A DNA stretch of 64,000 nucleotides, from NCBI GenBank assembly GCA_964351595.1, contig CAYGOT010000019.1:1-64000 (forward strand). The letters run 5' to 3'. Position 1 is the first letter of the stretch. Every line of letters starts with the position of its first letter. This DNA comes from UBA6059 sp964351595 (GTDB lineage: Bacteria; Bacteroidota; Bacteroidia; Cytophagales; Cyclobacteriaceae). The translations under genes and the position numbers were made by a program. A model generated the notes under the pieces. The model saw only the letters and a list, made by a program, of their open reading frames with translations, made no database searches and had not been told where the DNA came from. Of the stretch, positions 33,856-42,906 are shown in pieces.

Positions 33856-34833
33856 ATGCCTCAAACCCCTCAGCTATGTAAGCTTTACGCTACAGCCCTG
33901 TTCATTGTCTTTTGTACAATGACTGCCAGCAAGGCCGATGATCGCTATAAGAATCTTAAGGCTGGAAAGATCGTGGGCCTGACCTTCAGTACCTGGCCGA
34001 GCGATTTTGTGGGAATAGCCAAGGCACCATTTTCTGATAAGAAGAAGTCGGCGATAGTGATCGGCACGACGGTCGGGCTCATTGCGGTAGATAAACCTAC
34101 ACAGCGATTCGTCCAAAATACTTTCAGCCCGATCTTCGACTGGGATATCCCACCCGTACCCGGAATTGGGGAGATACAGGTCGGTACAAGATCACTTCTA
34201 GGCGGCTCCACCAATGGATACATACTCCTCGGCTTAACCGGCTATTACATGGGTTAATTAGCTTTTAAGCATAAGAAAGGACAAGTGGGAGTGATGCTGA
34301 CTTATAAGGCTATTGCTACATCATATCTCGTATCACACCTGGTGCTCAAGTCCATTTTTGCTCGGAAGCGGCCCTATAATCCTTTGGATGGTCCGTATCC
34401 GCCCGAGGGACTCCCTGATGGGTTTACGACCAATAACTGGGATTTTGGTAACTACAGCTGGCCTTCATTGAGCAGCAGTCGAGAGGGATCATCGTTTCCT
34501 TCATTTCACTTCACCATGTATTTTGCATTGGCTCGGGTACTGCACCGCACATGGGGCAATCCATGGGTAGCCTATGGCATACTTCTGGCAGGGCTTTTGC
34601 CTGATTTTGATTTGCACAATCATTGGGTTTCGGACATGTTTATGGGGGCAGTGATTGGTACAGTGATCGGGGAGGTGATCTACAAAAACTTTGAGAAGCG
34701 AGTGTTTGGAGATGATGACGATGGCATGTCCTATCGGAAGGGTCAGGGGCTTCAAAAAGTCCTTCGCACTGCCAATATCAGCCCGACTTTTGGCAGAGGT
34801 TATACGGGTGTGAGCCTGAGACTAAGCTTGTGA
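33856..34833 (+). pseudogene. PAP2-family phosphatase gene split by an in-frame TAA
   Basis: Two open stretches, 33856-34257 (133 residues, signal peptide) and 34285-34833, lie in the same reading frame, separated only by TAA at 34255-34257 and nine sense codons. Read through, they give a normal PAP2 phosphatase of about 325 residues. The first half has the usual N-terminal helices. The second has the K-x6-R-P motif (Lys-Ser-Ile-Phe-Ala-Arg-Lys-Arg-Pro), Pro-Ser-Phe-His in place of Pro-Ser-Gly-His, and a final His-x-x-x-Asp. PAP2 enzymes dephosphorylate lipid phosphates. A point nonsense mutation or a sequencing error are both possible; a second half starting from GTG 34285 could still be made. 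Confidence 0.75.
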
Positions 34834-34855
34834 AAACTATTCATTTGGCATAACT

Positions 34856-35191
34856 ATGAGAGTGACCATTACCTATCTTCGACTGAAATCTATCTGGAAG
34901 TTTTTCGCACTATCGAAAAATGCCCTGAACATCGTCCAGCAGCTAAAATCCACAAGTAATGTAAAGTACAAATCCACCGGGTTTTGGAAAGACCATTACA
35001 CAATGACGCTTTGGAATTCTGAAGACGATTTGAAAGATTTTGCCAAAAGTGGAGCTCACCTACAGGCCATGAAAAAGAGCGGTGAAATGGCAGAACTGAT
35101 CAAGACCCTTACCATCGATAGCGATACACTTATTGATTGGGCTACCGCTAAATCAATCCTCCAGGAGGTAAAACCGCTGCGGTTTGATTAA
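34856..35191 (+). CDS. DUF3291-like small protein (dimeric alpha-beta barrel type)
   Basis: A 111-residue cytoplasmic protein: Met-Arg-Val-Thr-Ile-Thr-Tyr-Leu-Arg-Leu-Lys-Ser, Gly-Phe-Trp-Lys-Asp-His-Tyr-Thr-Met-Thr-Leu-Trp-Asn-Ser-Glu-Asp-Asp-Leu and a following Ala-His-Leu-Gln-Ala-Met helix. This is the pattern of DUF3291/antibiotic-biosynthesis-monooxygenase-like folds, with no activity known. It follows the PAP2 gene by 22 bp and overlaps the convergent acyltransferase gene by 4 bp at its stop. Confidence 0.65.
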   Translation: MRVTITYLRLKSIWKFFALSKNALNIVQQLKSTSNVKYKSTGFWKDHYTMTLWNSEDDLKDFAKSGAHLQAMKKSGEMAELIKTLTIDSDTLIDWATAKSILQEVKPLRFD

Positions 35192-36066
35192 ACAGCGGTG
35201 ACTGACTCGCGCTTATGCTTCCAGCGCTTGTGGGTCCATAGGTAGTACTGGGGGTCGGTCAAGATCTGCTCCTCAAGTATGCGCGTGTGTAGTTCGGTGA
35301 TCTCAAATTCGGCTGTCTCCTTTGGATTATCAGTGAGAACTGTTGCTCTGAACTCATAATAGCCGCGCTTGATGCGATAGATGCCTCCAAAAACTACAGG
35401 AATGTTGTATTTCTTGGCGAACTTCTCTGTGCCGAGCATCACTGGTGTGTCCTGATTGAGAAAGTTAGTCCAGTAGACCTTTTTCTTCAGACTGGATGGG
35501 GACTGATCGGCTCCAAAGATGAAGGCCGTCGGTCCTTCTTGCATCATCTCAAACATCTCATCAGGTTTATTTTTGGGAAACAGTCGAAGACCTGTCTTAC
35601 CACGAGTTTCTTGAATCAGTTCATCGAAGAATTTATTAGTGAGAGGAGCATAGAGTGCGGCCATGGTATGTGGAATAATGGCGGCTGTCGACACGGCAAA
35701 TAACTCCCAGTTGGCATAGTGCCCTCCTACGAAGATGAAGCTTTTTCCTTCCTTGTAAAGCTTTTCAAAAACAGCGAGATCTGGTGTTGGACATCTTCTA
35801 ACGGCCTCTTCGGCACTTATGCTGAAGTTTTTGACACTCTCCATGATCAGATCGCAAAAATGTCCGTAGAAGCCTCTGATCATCTGATCGATTTCCTCCT
35901 TTGGCTTATCAGGAAATGCGTTTTCGATATTCATCCGAACCACCTTTTTGCGATAGCCAATCAGTGAGTAAACGATAAGGTAGAGTCCATCGCTGATCAC
36001 GTGCAACACGGACATGGGCAGCAGAGAGAGTGGCTTGAGGAACAGGTAATAGAAAAAAGCGGTCAT
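35188..36066 (-). CDS. LpxL/HtrB-type lysophospholipid/lipid A acyltransferase
   Basis: A 292-residue inner-membrane-associated enzyme. An N-terminal hydrophobic helix is followed by the acyltransferase motif His-Tyr-Ala-Asn-Trp-Glu (H-x4-E) in Gly-Gly-His-Tyr-Ala-Asn-Trp-Glu-Leu-Phe. Further marks are Phe-Gly-Ala-Asp-Gln-Ser-Pro and a C-terminal Tyr-Leu-Trp-Thr-His-Lys-Arg-Trp-Lys-His-Lys-Arg. By family it adds a secondary acyl chain to lipid A. The start at ATG 36066 begins the hydrophobic helix; 36087 is the alternative. The carboxylase-like gene is 58 bp upstream on the same strand. Confidence 0.88.
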   Translation of the reverse strand: MTAFFYYLFLKPLSLLPMSVLHVISDGLYLIVYSLIGYRKKVVRMNIENAFPDKPKEEIDQMIRGFYGHFCDLIMESVKNFSISAEEAVRRCPTPDLAVFEKLYKEGKSFIFVGGHYANWELFAVSTAAIIPHTMAALYAPLTNKFFDELIQETRGKTGLRLFPKNKPDEMFEMMQEGPTAFIFGADQSPSSLKKKVYWTNFLNQDTPVMLGTEKFAKKYNIPVVFGGIYRIKRGYYEFRATVLTDNPKETAEFEITELHTRILEEQILTDPQYYLWTHKRWKHKRESVTAV

Positions 36067-36124
36067 CAAATTTTGATCAAGCGGCAAATGTAATAACTGA
36101 ATGCTTTAACCTACCTCAATGATA

Positions 36125-37474
36125 TCAAAGTGTTTCGTCCAGTGGATTAATCCAATCTGATGACTGGAAGATATGCCACTCCGCTTTGGCCAGGTCATAG
36201 TCCGGCTTGATCAGCGGCTGGTAGGGGCGACCGTTGAGGGAACATCTAGAGACTGCATAAATCTCGATGTTATCCCAGCCCTCCTCAGCTAAGCGAGCCT
36301 TCACCCGCTGGATATACTGCCATGTGATGTCTGGAGTGGTAGCCACTTTTCTATACTGCTTTCTTGTTAGCTCAGATTTGGGACTGATGATTTTTAATTC
36401 CCCTGTGTCTTTGTTGGTGACATTGAAATGGATCGAACCGCCTTTGGATCGCAGCATCATTTTCCAGGAGAGCCGATGACCTTCTTCCGTCCAGTGGACA
36501 TTGCCAGGGTAGAAATGGTAGCGGATGGGCAGCAGCGCCTGAACAATGAAATAAACGTAAGCAACGATGAGACCTACATTTGCATATCGGGGTACCTTGA
36601 TGAAGGAAAGCTGACTGGCTGCAGGGGTAGGTTTAGATTTGAAAAATGTCTTTCTTATCGCCTCAGGATCGAAGAAAAAGACCAGAAAGGCCAAGGCCAG
36701 ATAAGGGAAAATGCCGATCTGAAAGACCGCAGAATTGAACAAGTGAAAGAAGATGGATGCGGCTACCGCAATCATCCTGGTACGCTTCCAGAGCAAGGCC
36801 GGGATCACGAGCAAATCAAAGAATATACCGCCGTAGGCAACAGCATATTGAAGCCATTGCTCTTGTAGCAGATCACCTACCAGCCAGTAATCACTCTTAC
36901 TTTTAAACCAAATGGCGATGGGACGGGCGAGTAGCCAGTCTTCATAAATCTTGGAAAAGGCAGCATAGGTATAGACAATGAATAGCTGCACTACAAAGAC
37001 AACCTGCACCCAGCGCCCACAGACAAGTGACTTGATATCCGGCCTGCGTCTTGCGTCGAGGCTGAAGTAGTGATGCGCCGGGACAAAGATCATCAAACCG
37101 AGCAGAAGCATGAGTAGATAGTAGTGATTGTTGTAACTGGACTTCTGCATCAGATAGACGCCCGACCACATGACGAAGTAAGTCGCAACAGCTAGGCGAT
37201 AATACCAGCCAAGCATGACCATCAAGCCCGCTATCCCCATCATGAAAAAATAGTAGTACATACCATTTCCCGGTAAGGGCTGAAGAAACTCAAAGCCGAT
37301 AAAATTGAAAGTGTAATCAGGGTCGATGAAAGCCTGCTTCACCCAGCCAGTCATGATCGCACCCCAGGCCTCTGCCGTGATCAACAGGCCAAAAATCATG
37401 CGGAACAGTACTACGGCACTGTTGTCCATGGGACTGAAGAGATAATCTTTATCGAAGATGTGTCTGAGGTTCAT
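36125..37474 (-). CDS. HTTM/vitamin K-dependent gamma-carboxylase-like membrane protein
   Basis: A 449-residue protein with several membrane helices in residues 18-330 and a soluble C-terminal part. Motifs shared with eukaryotic gamma-glutamyl carboxylase are Asn-Asn-His-Tyr-Tyr-Leu (His117), Ser-Lys-Ile-Tyr-Glu-Asp-Trp-Leu (Lys175, in register with the catalytic Lys of the animal enzyme) and Trp-Thr-Glu-Glu-Gly-His-Arg-Leu-Ser-Trp-Lys-Met-Met-Leu. The animal enzyme makes gamma-carboxyglutamate using reduced vitamin K; the bacterial substrate is unknown, and menaquinol could be the electron donor. It is co-directional with the lipid A acyltransferase gene. Confidence 0.85.
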   Translation of the reverse strand: MNLRHIFDKDYLFSPMDNSAVVLFRMIFGLLITAEAWGAIMTGWVKQAFIDPDYTFNFIGFEFLQPLPGNGMYYYFFMMGIAGLMVMLGWYYRLAVATYFVMWSGVYLMQKSSYNNHYYLLMLLLGLMIFVPAHHYFSLDARRRPDIKSLVCGRWVQVVFVVQLFIVYTYAAFSKIYEDWLLARPIAIWFKSKSDYWLVGDLLQEQWLQYAVAYGGIFFDLLVIPALLWKRTRMIAVAASIFFHLFNSAVFQIGIFPYLALAFLVFFFDPEAIRKTFFKSKPTPAASQLSFIKVPRYANVGLIVAYVYFIVQALLPIRYHFYPGNVHWTEEGHRLSWKMMLRSKGGSIHFNVTNKDTGELKIISPKSELTRKQYRKVATTPDITWQYIQRVKARLAEEGWDNIEIYAVSRCSLNGRPYQPLIKPDYDLAKAEWHIFQSSDWINPLDETL

Positions 37475-37548
37475 CGGCGGCTAACGAATGAAAAGATAAA
37501 GTAAAGCTGGTTAGGCTAGTTGACCAAACTCCAATGATCAACATTGTA

Positions 37549-38058
37549 TTAAAGTTGCATCTTCATCAGCTTATCTGTCTGAATATCAGTGCCGAGCATG
37601 AATGAATGCGTGTCAAATATCTTCAGGCCTATTCGTTCATAGAAGGTGATCGCTCGGGTATTCTGATCCCAAACACCGAGCCACAGGACTTCCATTCCGC
37701 ATTGCCTTGCTTTGGAGATAGCTTCTTCAAACATCAGCTTGCCTATGCCTTTGCTTTGATGCTCCTTTAGTACATAGATACGCTCCACCTCCATGGACTT
37801 GCCGAGGTGAGTTTCATTCTGTGCTGATCCGGTGTTGAGCTTGAGATAGCCTACGATCTCTTCATCAACCAACGCGAAGTAGAAGGTAGAATCCGGATGG
37901 TTATATTCCCGGGTGATATGCTCCACGCTCATCATTTCTGATAAGTAGAGATCCATATTCTCCCTGCTATTTTGTGAGCCAAAGGCATCTCTGAATGTTG
38001 AAACACTCATTTGTTGAAGAAGAGCCACTTCTTCCTTCTGAACCTCGCGAAGTGTCAT
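37549..38058 (-). CDS. GNAT-family N-acetyltransferase
   Basis: A 169-residue acetyltransferase with the acetyl-CoA loop Glu-His-Gln-Ser-Lys-Gly-Ile-Gly-Lys (Q-x-x-G-x-G) following the Glu-Arg-Ile-Tyr-Val strand, and a C-terminal Trp-Asp-Gln-Asn-Thr-Arg-Ala-Ile-x-Phe-Tyr-Glu-Arg-Ile-Gly-Leu. It would transfer acetyl groups to an amine; the substrate is unknown. It begins 9 bp after the amidohydrolase stop and is likely part of the same transcript. Confidence 0.9.
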   Translation of the reverse strand: MTLREVQKEEVALLQQMSVSTFRDAFGSQNSRENMDLYLSEMMSVEHITREYNHPDSTFYFALVDEEIVGYLKLNTGSAQNETHLGKSMEVERIYVLKEHQSKGIGKLMFEEAISKARQCGMEVLWLGVWDQNTRAITFYERIGLKIFDTHSFMLGTDIQTDKLMKMQL

Positions 38059-38067
38059 CTTAAGCGT

Positions 38068-39282
38068 TTATTTGCATTCGCTGTGCGTCACCTCACCGTC
38101 GATAATCACGGTACATACATGGGTCACATACTCAAATGGATCACCGTCATAGATGACCACATCACCGTCTTTGCCTACCGTCAACGATCCCACACGATCG
38201 TCTACCTCAAGTACCTTCGCAGCATTGATGGTAATTGCTTTTAGCGCCTCTTCGAAGGACAGTCCATTTGCGGCTGCTAAGGCCGCTTCATAAAGCACTA
38301 CCCGCGTCTTGGGGACGTATTGCTCAAATCCACTTTGGATCACTACCGGAATACCTGCTTCGTGAAGTTTGCCGGCAGTCTCCATCGACCCGTTGGCGTA
38401 CTCAGGCCCAGAGCCATAGATGCGCATGTTAGTGGGGTGGAGGATGATCTCCGCACCTGAGGCTTTGATCTCATCCAGCATCATATAAGACTCAGCAGCA
38501 CCGTCCAAAACGAGCTTAAAACCGAACTCATCTGCTAGCCTCAATGCGGACATGATATCTGACGATCTGTGCACAGTGATTAGCGCTTTGTACTCACCTG
38601 AGAGTAATTTGGATAATGCTTCCAGTCCCAGGTCGGTAGCCGTAGATGGGTCTTTTTTCTTCTTAGCTTGATACTCCTGCGCCTTGATCAATTCACTGCG
38701 GATCATAGCCATGCCTTTAGAGCGGGTGCCGGGCTTATCAAAGTTAGAAGTCACCGTCTGGCCAAGTGTCATGGCTAGCATGGTAGCCGGTTCGATCACC
38801 GCTTCCTCGACAGAGTTGCCTCTGGTTTTTACGATCATGGTCTGACCACTTACTAACGCACCAATACCGTGTCCGGTGTGCATTGTGGTCACACCACGAC
38901 TCATCAGGAAGCCAATTAAAGGTTCGACAGGATTGTAAGCGTCTACTGCCCGCAACTCAGGCTGTATCGGTGCTGAAGTCTCCAGCTGATCCTGATCCCA
39001 GGGTTGATTGTAAATGCCGGAGACACCCACCATCGAGTGCGCATCTACCAGGCCTGGGGTCACCACCTTGCCCTCATGCACCGTGTACCCTACCGGAATA
39101 TCTACCTCTGCTGCGGATCCAACAGCTGTGATTTTCCCATCATTAATCAGTACCACACCATTCTCGATCGGGTCGCCATCCATGGTATAGACCATCTCGC
39201 CTTTGATGGCCATCTGGGCGTTTGTGACAAAGGCCAGTGCGAAAAGAAATAGGTTCGTTAGAAGTATATGTTTGAGTTGCAT
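38068..39282 (-). CDS. Exported amidohydrolase paralogue lacking metal ligands
   Basis: A 404-residue protein with a signal peptide ending Thr-Asn-Ala-Gln (about 23) and a full amidohydrolase barrel. At positions where its neighbour has metal ligands it reads His82-Ser-Met84 instead of His-Ser-His, Leu-Asp-Gly-Ala-Ala-Glu instead of Leu-Gln-His-Val-Ser-Glu, and Ile-Gln-Ser-Gly-Phe-Glu instead of Phe-His-Thr-Asp-Asp-Trp. The fold and the C-terminal beta-domain (Val-Gly-Ser-Leu-Thr-Val-Gly-Lys-Asp-Gly-Asp) are kept. It is therefore probably an inactive partner or scaffold of the active enzyme encoded 20 bp upstream. Confidence 0.85.
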   Translation of the reverse strand: MQLKHILLTNLFLFALAFVTNAQMAIKGEMVYTMDGDPIENGVVLINDGKITAVGSAAEVDIPVGYTVHEGKVVTPGLVDAHSMVGVSGIYNQPWDQDQLETSAPIQPELRAVDAYNPVEPLIGFLMSRGVTTMHTGHGIGALVSGQTMIVKTRGNSVEEAVIEPATMLAMTLGQTVTSNFDKPGTRSKGMAMIRSELIKAQEYQAKKKKDPSTATDLGLEALSKLLSGEYKALITVHRSSDIMSALRLADEFGFKLVLDGAAESYMMLDEIKASGAEIILHPTNMRIYGSGPEYANGSMETAGKLHEAGIPVVIQSGFEQYVPKTRVVLYEAALAAANGLSFEEALKAITINAAKVLEVDDRVGSLTVGKDGDVVIYDGDPFEYVTHVCTVIIDGEVTHSECK

Positions 39283-39302
39283 ATCTGTAGTGTTCGGAGG
39301 GA

Positions 39303-40589
39303 TTAGTGGATATGAGTCATAGCATTAGGAAGATAGACGCGGTAGCCGCCGGTAGCGAATGCGCGATCCTCAGGAATAGATCGGTCAAATCGCTTGACAC
39401 CTTCCACCCAGGTCTCTTCGATATGGGTATAGACACTCAGCGGATCACCTGATAAGATGATAAAGTCGGCATCTTTACCCACTTCCAGGGAGCCGACGCG
39501 ATCCTGGAGTTCCATCATTCTGGCACCTGCCAATGTCAAGGCTTCCAGGGCCTTGTCTTTGGACATACCCTCTCTTACTGCAAGGCCGGCCAACCTGATG
39601 AAGAGTCTTGAATCGGTAATCCAGTCGTCCGTATGAAAAGCCACATCTACACCTGCTCTGTCGAGAATAGACCCGTTCTGATGATAGTTGTTGATCATCT
39701 CCATCTTACCACCCGGAGCATCAGGCATGATGATGGAAGCAGGCACGCCCGCTGCGGCTATTTCATCCGCTACCATCCACGCTTCACTCACGTGCTGTAG
39801 CACGAGCTTGAAGTTAAACTCCTTGGATAGTCTGATGGCGGTCATAATGTCATTTTGCTTGTGGGTATGGAAGTGGACGACTCGTCTTCCTTCGAGTATG
39901 TCGACCAGCCCTTCCATTCTGAGGTCTCTGGCCGGAAGCTTGGCTACATCGCCCTTGGCGGCAGCAACTTTGCGCTGGTACTCTTGCGCTTTGATGAACT
40001 CCTCACGTACCATGGAAGCTGATTTGGCTCTTGTACCTGGAAAGTTAGGCGGACCTTGAAGTGAGTTGGTGCCGTTGGCCATCTTCATACCGCCACATAC
40101 TTCGTTCTGTACATCGCCGCAGAAGGTAAGATCATCAATGGTCTTCCCCTCTCGCATTTTGATGTAGACGGTCTGACCGCTCATGAGGTGACCAGAGCCT
40201 GGCATGACGTTAAGGGTGGTGATACCTCCGGAAAGCGCACGCATGAAGCTGTCTGCTGTCGGCTCGATCGAGTCGATGATCCTAACCTCCGGGTGAATCG
40301 CTGCTGAAGCATCGCCTCCAAGATCTGTCACACCAAGGTGGGAGTGAGTGTCGACCATGCCGGGCATGATCTGCTTACCTGCCATGTCATGCACGACTGC
40401 ATTTCCCGGTAGGGTGACATCAGTCGCAGCACCTATGGCGATGATCTTACCGTCTTGCACCACCAGGACACCATTCTCGATAGGGTCATCAGTGATGGGA
40501 TAGATGAGGGCATTGGTAAAGGCGTGGGGTTGTTGCTGTGCGATTAAGTGTGTAGAACAGCAGAGGATGAGAAGTAGGGTTCTTAGCAT
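39303..40589 (-). CDS. Exported amidohydrolase (imidazolonepropionase-like)
   Basis: A 428-residue protein with a signal peptide ending near Leu-Ile-Ala-Gln-Gln (about 18-20). Metal sites are intact: His82-Ser-His84 in Met-Val-Asp-Thr-His-Ser-His, His-Phe-His-Thr-His, Leu-Gln-His-Val-Ser-Glu and Phe-His-Thr-Asp-Asp-Trp. The C-terminal Val-Gly-Ser-Leu-Glu-Val-Gly-Lys-Asp-Ala-Asp closes the small beta domain. It likely hydrolyses cyclic amides or peptides in the periplasm; the exact substrate is unknown. It is followed by its inactive-looking paralogue with a 20-bp gap. Confidence 0.88.
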   Translation of the reverse strand: MLRTLLLILCCSTHLIAQQQPHAFTNALIYPITDDPIENGVLVVQDGKIIAIGAATDVTLPGNAVVHDMAGKQIMPGMVDTHSHLGVTDLGGDASAAIHPEVRIIDSIEPTADSFMRALSGGITTLNVMPGSGHLMSGQTVYIKMREGKTIDDLTFCGDVQNEVCGGMKMANGTNSLQGPPNFPGTRAKSASMVREEFIKAQEYQRKVAAAKGDVAKLPARDLRMEGLVDILEGRRVVHFHTHKQNDIMTAIRLSKEFNFKLVLQHVSEAWMVADEIAAAGVPASIIMPDAPGGKMEMINNYHQNGSILDRAGVDVAFHTDDWITDSRLFIRLAGLAVREGMSKDKALEALTLAGARMMELQDRVGSLEVGKDADFIILSGDPLSVYTHIEETWVEGVKRFDRSIPEDRAFATGGYRVYLPNAMTHIH

Positions 40590-40774
40590 GGTTATTTAAG
40601 ATTGGGTACGGTAGTCAAGTTAGTTAAGGTGCCCGAGTAATGATAGTCTGAGAATGTGGCTTTTGAAGAACGGTGCATGGACAGTTCTACTATTTCGCTC
40701 ATATCAGCAGTCAGTAGCACCTACGGGTAAGCCCCGATATGGAGGATACCGAGCTATAAAATAGACGCTGGCCG

Positions 40775-41356
40775 CTAGAGCCGCAGCTCACTCAAGTTCA
40801 GCTCAAATCCCGGGAGCAACGGTGCTCCACTAAGTTGCTGATCAAACCCATTTATGGTACTAACCTGACCTGCCGAGTAGACGTACACCATTTCCTTTTC
40901 CGGATCGATGAGCCAGCCAAGCTGACTGCCATTAGCCATCCATTCTTCCATCTTGGCCTGTTGGCTGGCGATGCGATCAGATACTGATTTGAGCTCAATG
41001 ACAAACTCGGGCGTGAGTCTGGGGAACTTATCGAGTTCACTTTCGGGTATGCTTTTCAAAAGCTCATTGCTGACCCATGCCGCATCAGGATTGCGCATTG
41101 AACCATTGGGGAGATAAAAACCCGTATCCGAATCGACGACTCTTCCGAGTTCATATTTTTTGTTCCACAACCGAAGCTGAGTTATTATTTCAGCATTTCG
41201 ATCTCCAGTATTGAAAGTAGTAGGTGAGATAATGATGATTTCGCCGTTCGCATTTCGTTCAAACTTCGTGTCGCTGTTTTCCTGACAAAACAAGAAAAAC
41301 TCATCATCAGACATTCGTTCTAAGACCTGGCCTTTTATGGTAATTGGAAACTGCAT
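40775..41356 (-). CDS. Uma2-family endonuclease-like protein (DUF820)
   Basis: A 193-residue protein with the PD-(D/E)xK-like core of the Uma2 family: Arg-Asn-Pro-Asp-Ala-Ala-Trp-Val and, 30-40 residues later, Pro-Glu-Phe-Val-Ile-Glu-Leu-Lys-Ser. Asp and Glu/Lys residues of the nuclease core are present. Uma2 proteins are numerous in cyanobacteria and Bacteroidota and have no clear function. It starts 34 bp after the M20 peptidase stop. A second member of the family is encoded at 58945. Confidence 0.85.
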   Translation of the reverse strand: MQFPITIKGQVLERMSDDEFFLFCQENSDTKFERNANGEIIIISPTTFNTGDRNAEIITQLRLWNKKYELGRVVDSDTGFYLPNGSMRNPDAAWVSNELLKSIPESELDKFPRLTPEFVIELKSVSDRIASQQAKMEEWMANGSQLGWLIDPEKEMVYVYSAGQVSTINGFDQQLSGAPLLPGFELNLSELRL

Positions 41357-41390
41357 AATCTAAATTTAATCGATTTGACGGAAATCATTA

Positions 41391-42686
41391 CTATCGCCCC
41401 AACCTGAAAAGTAGAATAGCAGCGCGCTTGCTTTGCAGTGGAAGAGCCGGAAGGTACCCCGTCTCACGAATGGTGTGATCATCAGCTCCAGCCATGCCCA
41501 TGCCATCAATACCCATCTCGATGTACTCAGAAGTGAAGCTGATATCCGCAGCTCCCGCATCACTAGGGTTGACTGGTGTGACAGGGTCAAGCCCTAGATC
41601 CTGACTGACTTTGCTAAACTGTTCCAGCAGTGCATAATTGCCGTCGGTTGGAGCGAAGGGAGGATAGCCTTCCTTGAATGTGATGGTCGCGTCTGTTCCC
41701 GGTAGGTGATCAGCCACTATGCGCTTCATGGTCTCTTGCGTCTTGGTGAGTTGCTCTGGTGTGAGGCATCTGATGTCACCCGTGATGGTTGCGTCCTTGG
41801 CGACTACATTGTCTTTACCAAAGGCTGAGCCGGAGTTGCCATTACTATCGTAATTCACGGTAGTGCCACCTACGATTACGCCCGGGTTGAACGTCAAAAA
41901 TTCCTCGGTGGATAGTTCCTCATAAAACTGATAGAGAATACGGCTCGCTTCGTAAATGGCTCCCGCACCTACGGAGGGTTTGAATATTTGGGAAGAATGA
42001 GCGGCATTGCCCGTCACCGTTACCTTCCAGCCCGATGAGCTTCGACGGGCGACATTAGCCGTGTAGGGATTGCCATCACCATTTTCAAAACCGAGTGCTA
42101 TATCCGCCCACTTAGCAGCTTCGACAAGCTCTTTTTTCGATTCCGATAGGGGAGAGCCGCTCAGCTCCTCATCACCGGTCATGACTACCGTAATGTTCAT
42201 ATCCTTGAGCAAACCCTGCGCATGAAGTGCGCGGAGCGACTGCAATATGATGATATCGCCACCTTTCATATCTGCTATGCCAGGGCCTTTGACCGTATTT
42301 TCGTCTACAGGAATCCATTCCTGATTGGGGCTATCAGGCTCGAATACAGTATCCAGATGGCCGATCATAAGTATCTTTTTCCCCTTGCCGCCTTCAATCT
42401 TGGCAACCAGGTGCCCGGCTCTATCGAATGACGAACCGTCTGCCCAGCGTACCTCCATGCCCAGCTCGGCAAACAGCGGCATCAGCACATCACCAACGGC
42501 ACGTACCCCTTCGAAATTCATAGTACCACTATTCATATTGACGAGCTGCTTGAGTAGTGCTATCGCCTCTTCATTTTGTTCGTCGATGTATTTGACCAGT
42601 TTTTTCTCCTTACCAGAAAGCTGGCCGAATGATGGCAGGCTACTGATCAATAAGAGTGAGGCGATGATTGAAAACAGAACTTTCAT
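41391..42686 (-). CDS. Exported M20-family metallopeptidase (carboxypeptidase G2-like)
   Basis: A 431-residue protein with a signal peptide (Ser-Leu-Pro-Ser-Phe-Gly-Gln, cleaved near residue 21). Zinc-site residues are visible: His in Gly-His-Leu-Asp-Thr-Val, Asp in Gly-Ile-Ala-Asp-Met-Lys-Gly-Gly, Glu-Glu in Gly-Asp-Glu-Glu-Leu-Ser-Gly, and the last His in Gly-Ala-Asp-Asp-His-Thr-Ile. A lid/dimerisation domain lies between. M20 enzymes of this type remove C-terminal residues such as glutamate from peptides or folates; the substrate is not known. It is the first gene of a minus-strand run ending with the GNAT gene. Confidence 0.9.
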   Translation of the reverse strand: MKVLFSIIASLLLISSLPSFGQLSGKEKKLVKYIDEQNEEAIALLKQLVNMNSGTMNFEGVRAVGDVLMPLFAELGMEVRWADGSSFDRAGHLVAKIEGGKGKKILMIGHLDTVFEPDSPNQEWIPVDENTVKGPGIADMKGGDIIILQSLRALHAQGLLKDMNITVVMTGDEELSGSPLSESKKELVEAAKWADIALGFENGDGNPYTANVARRSSSGWKVTVTGNAAHSSQIFKPSVGAGAIYEASRILYQFYEELSTEEFLTFNPGVIVGGTTVNYDSNGNSGSAFGKDNVVAKDATITGDIRCLTPEQLTKTQETMKRIVADHLPGTDATITFKEGYPPFAPTDGNYALLEQFSKVSQDLGLDPVTPVNPSDAGAADISFTSEYIEMGIDGMGMAGADDHTIRETGYLPALPLQSKRAAILLFRLGR

Positions 42687-42906
42687 AATGCGGCGTTTAG
42701 ATATGGATACAATGATAGCTTTTGTACTGGATTTGAGGAAGACTATTGGTCATAGAGCATAGATCGGTAGAGCTATGCTTTTTGTTCATCTAAGTTATAT
42801 CCATGTTTATCGAATTTTACTACAATTTAATTCTGTACAGCGGTTTGATGTCTTTTTATAATGTAACTTCATCTCATTATTTTACTACTAAAGGCTCAGC
42901 TAGCTT

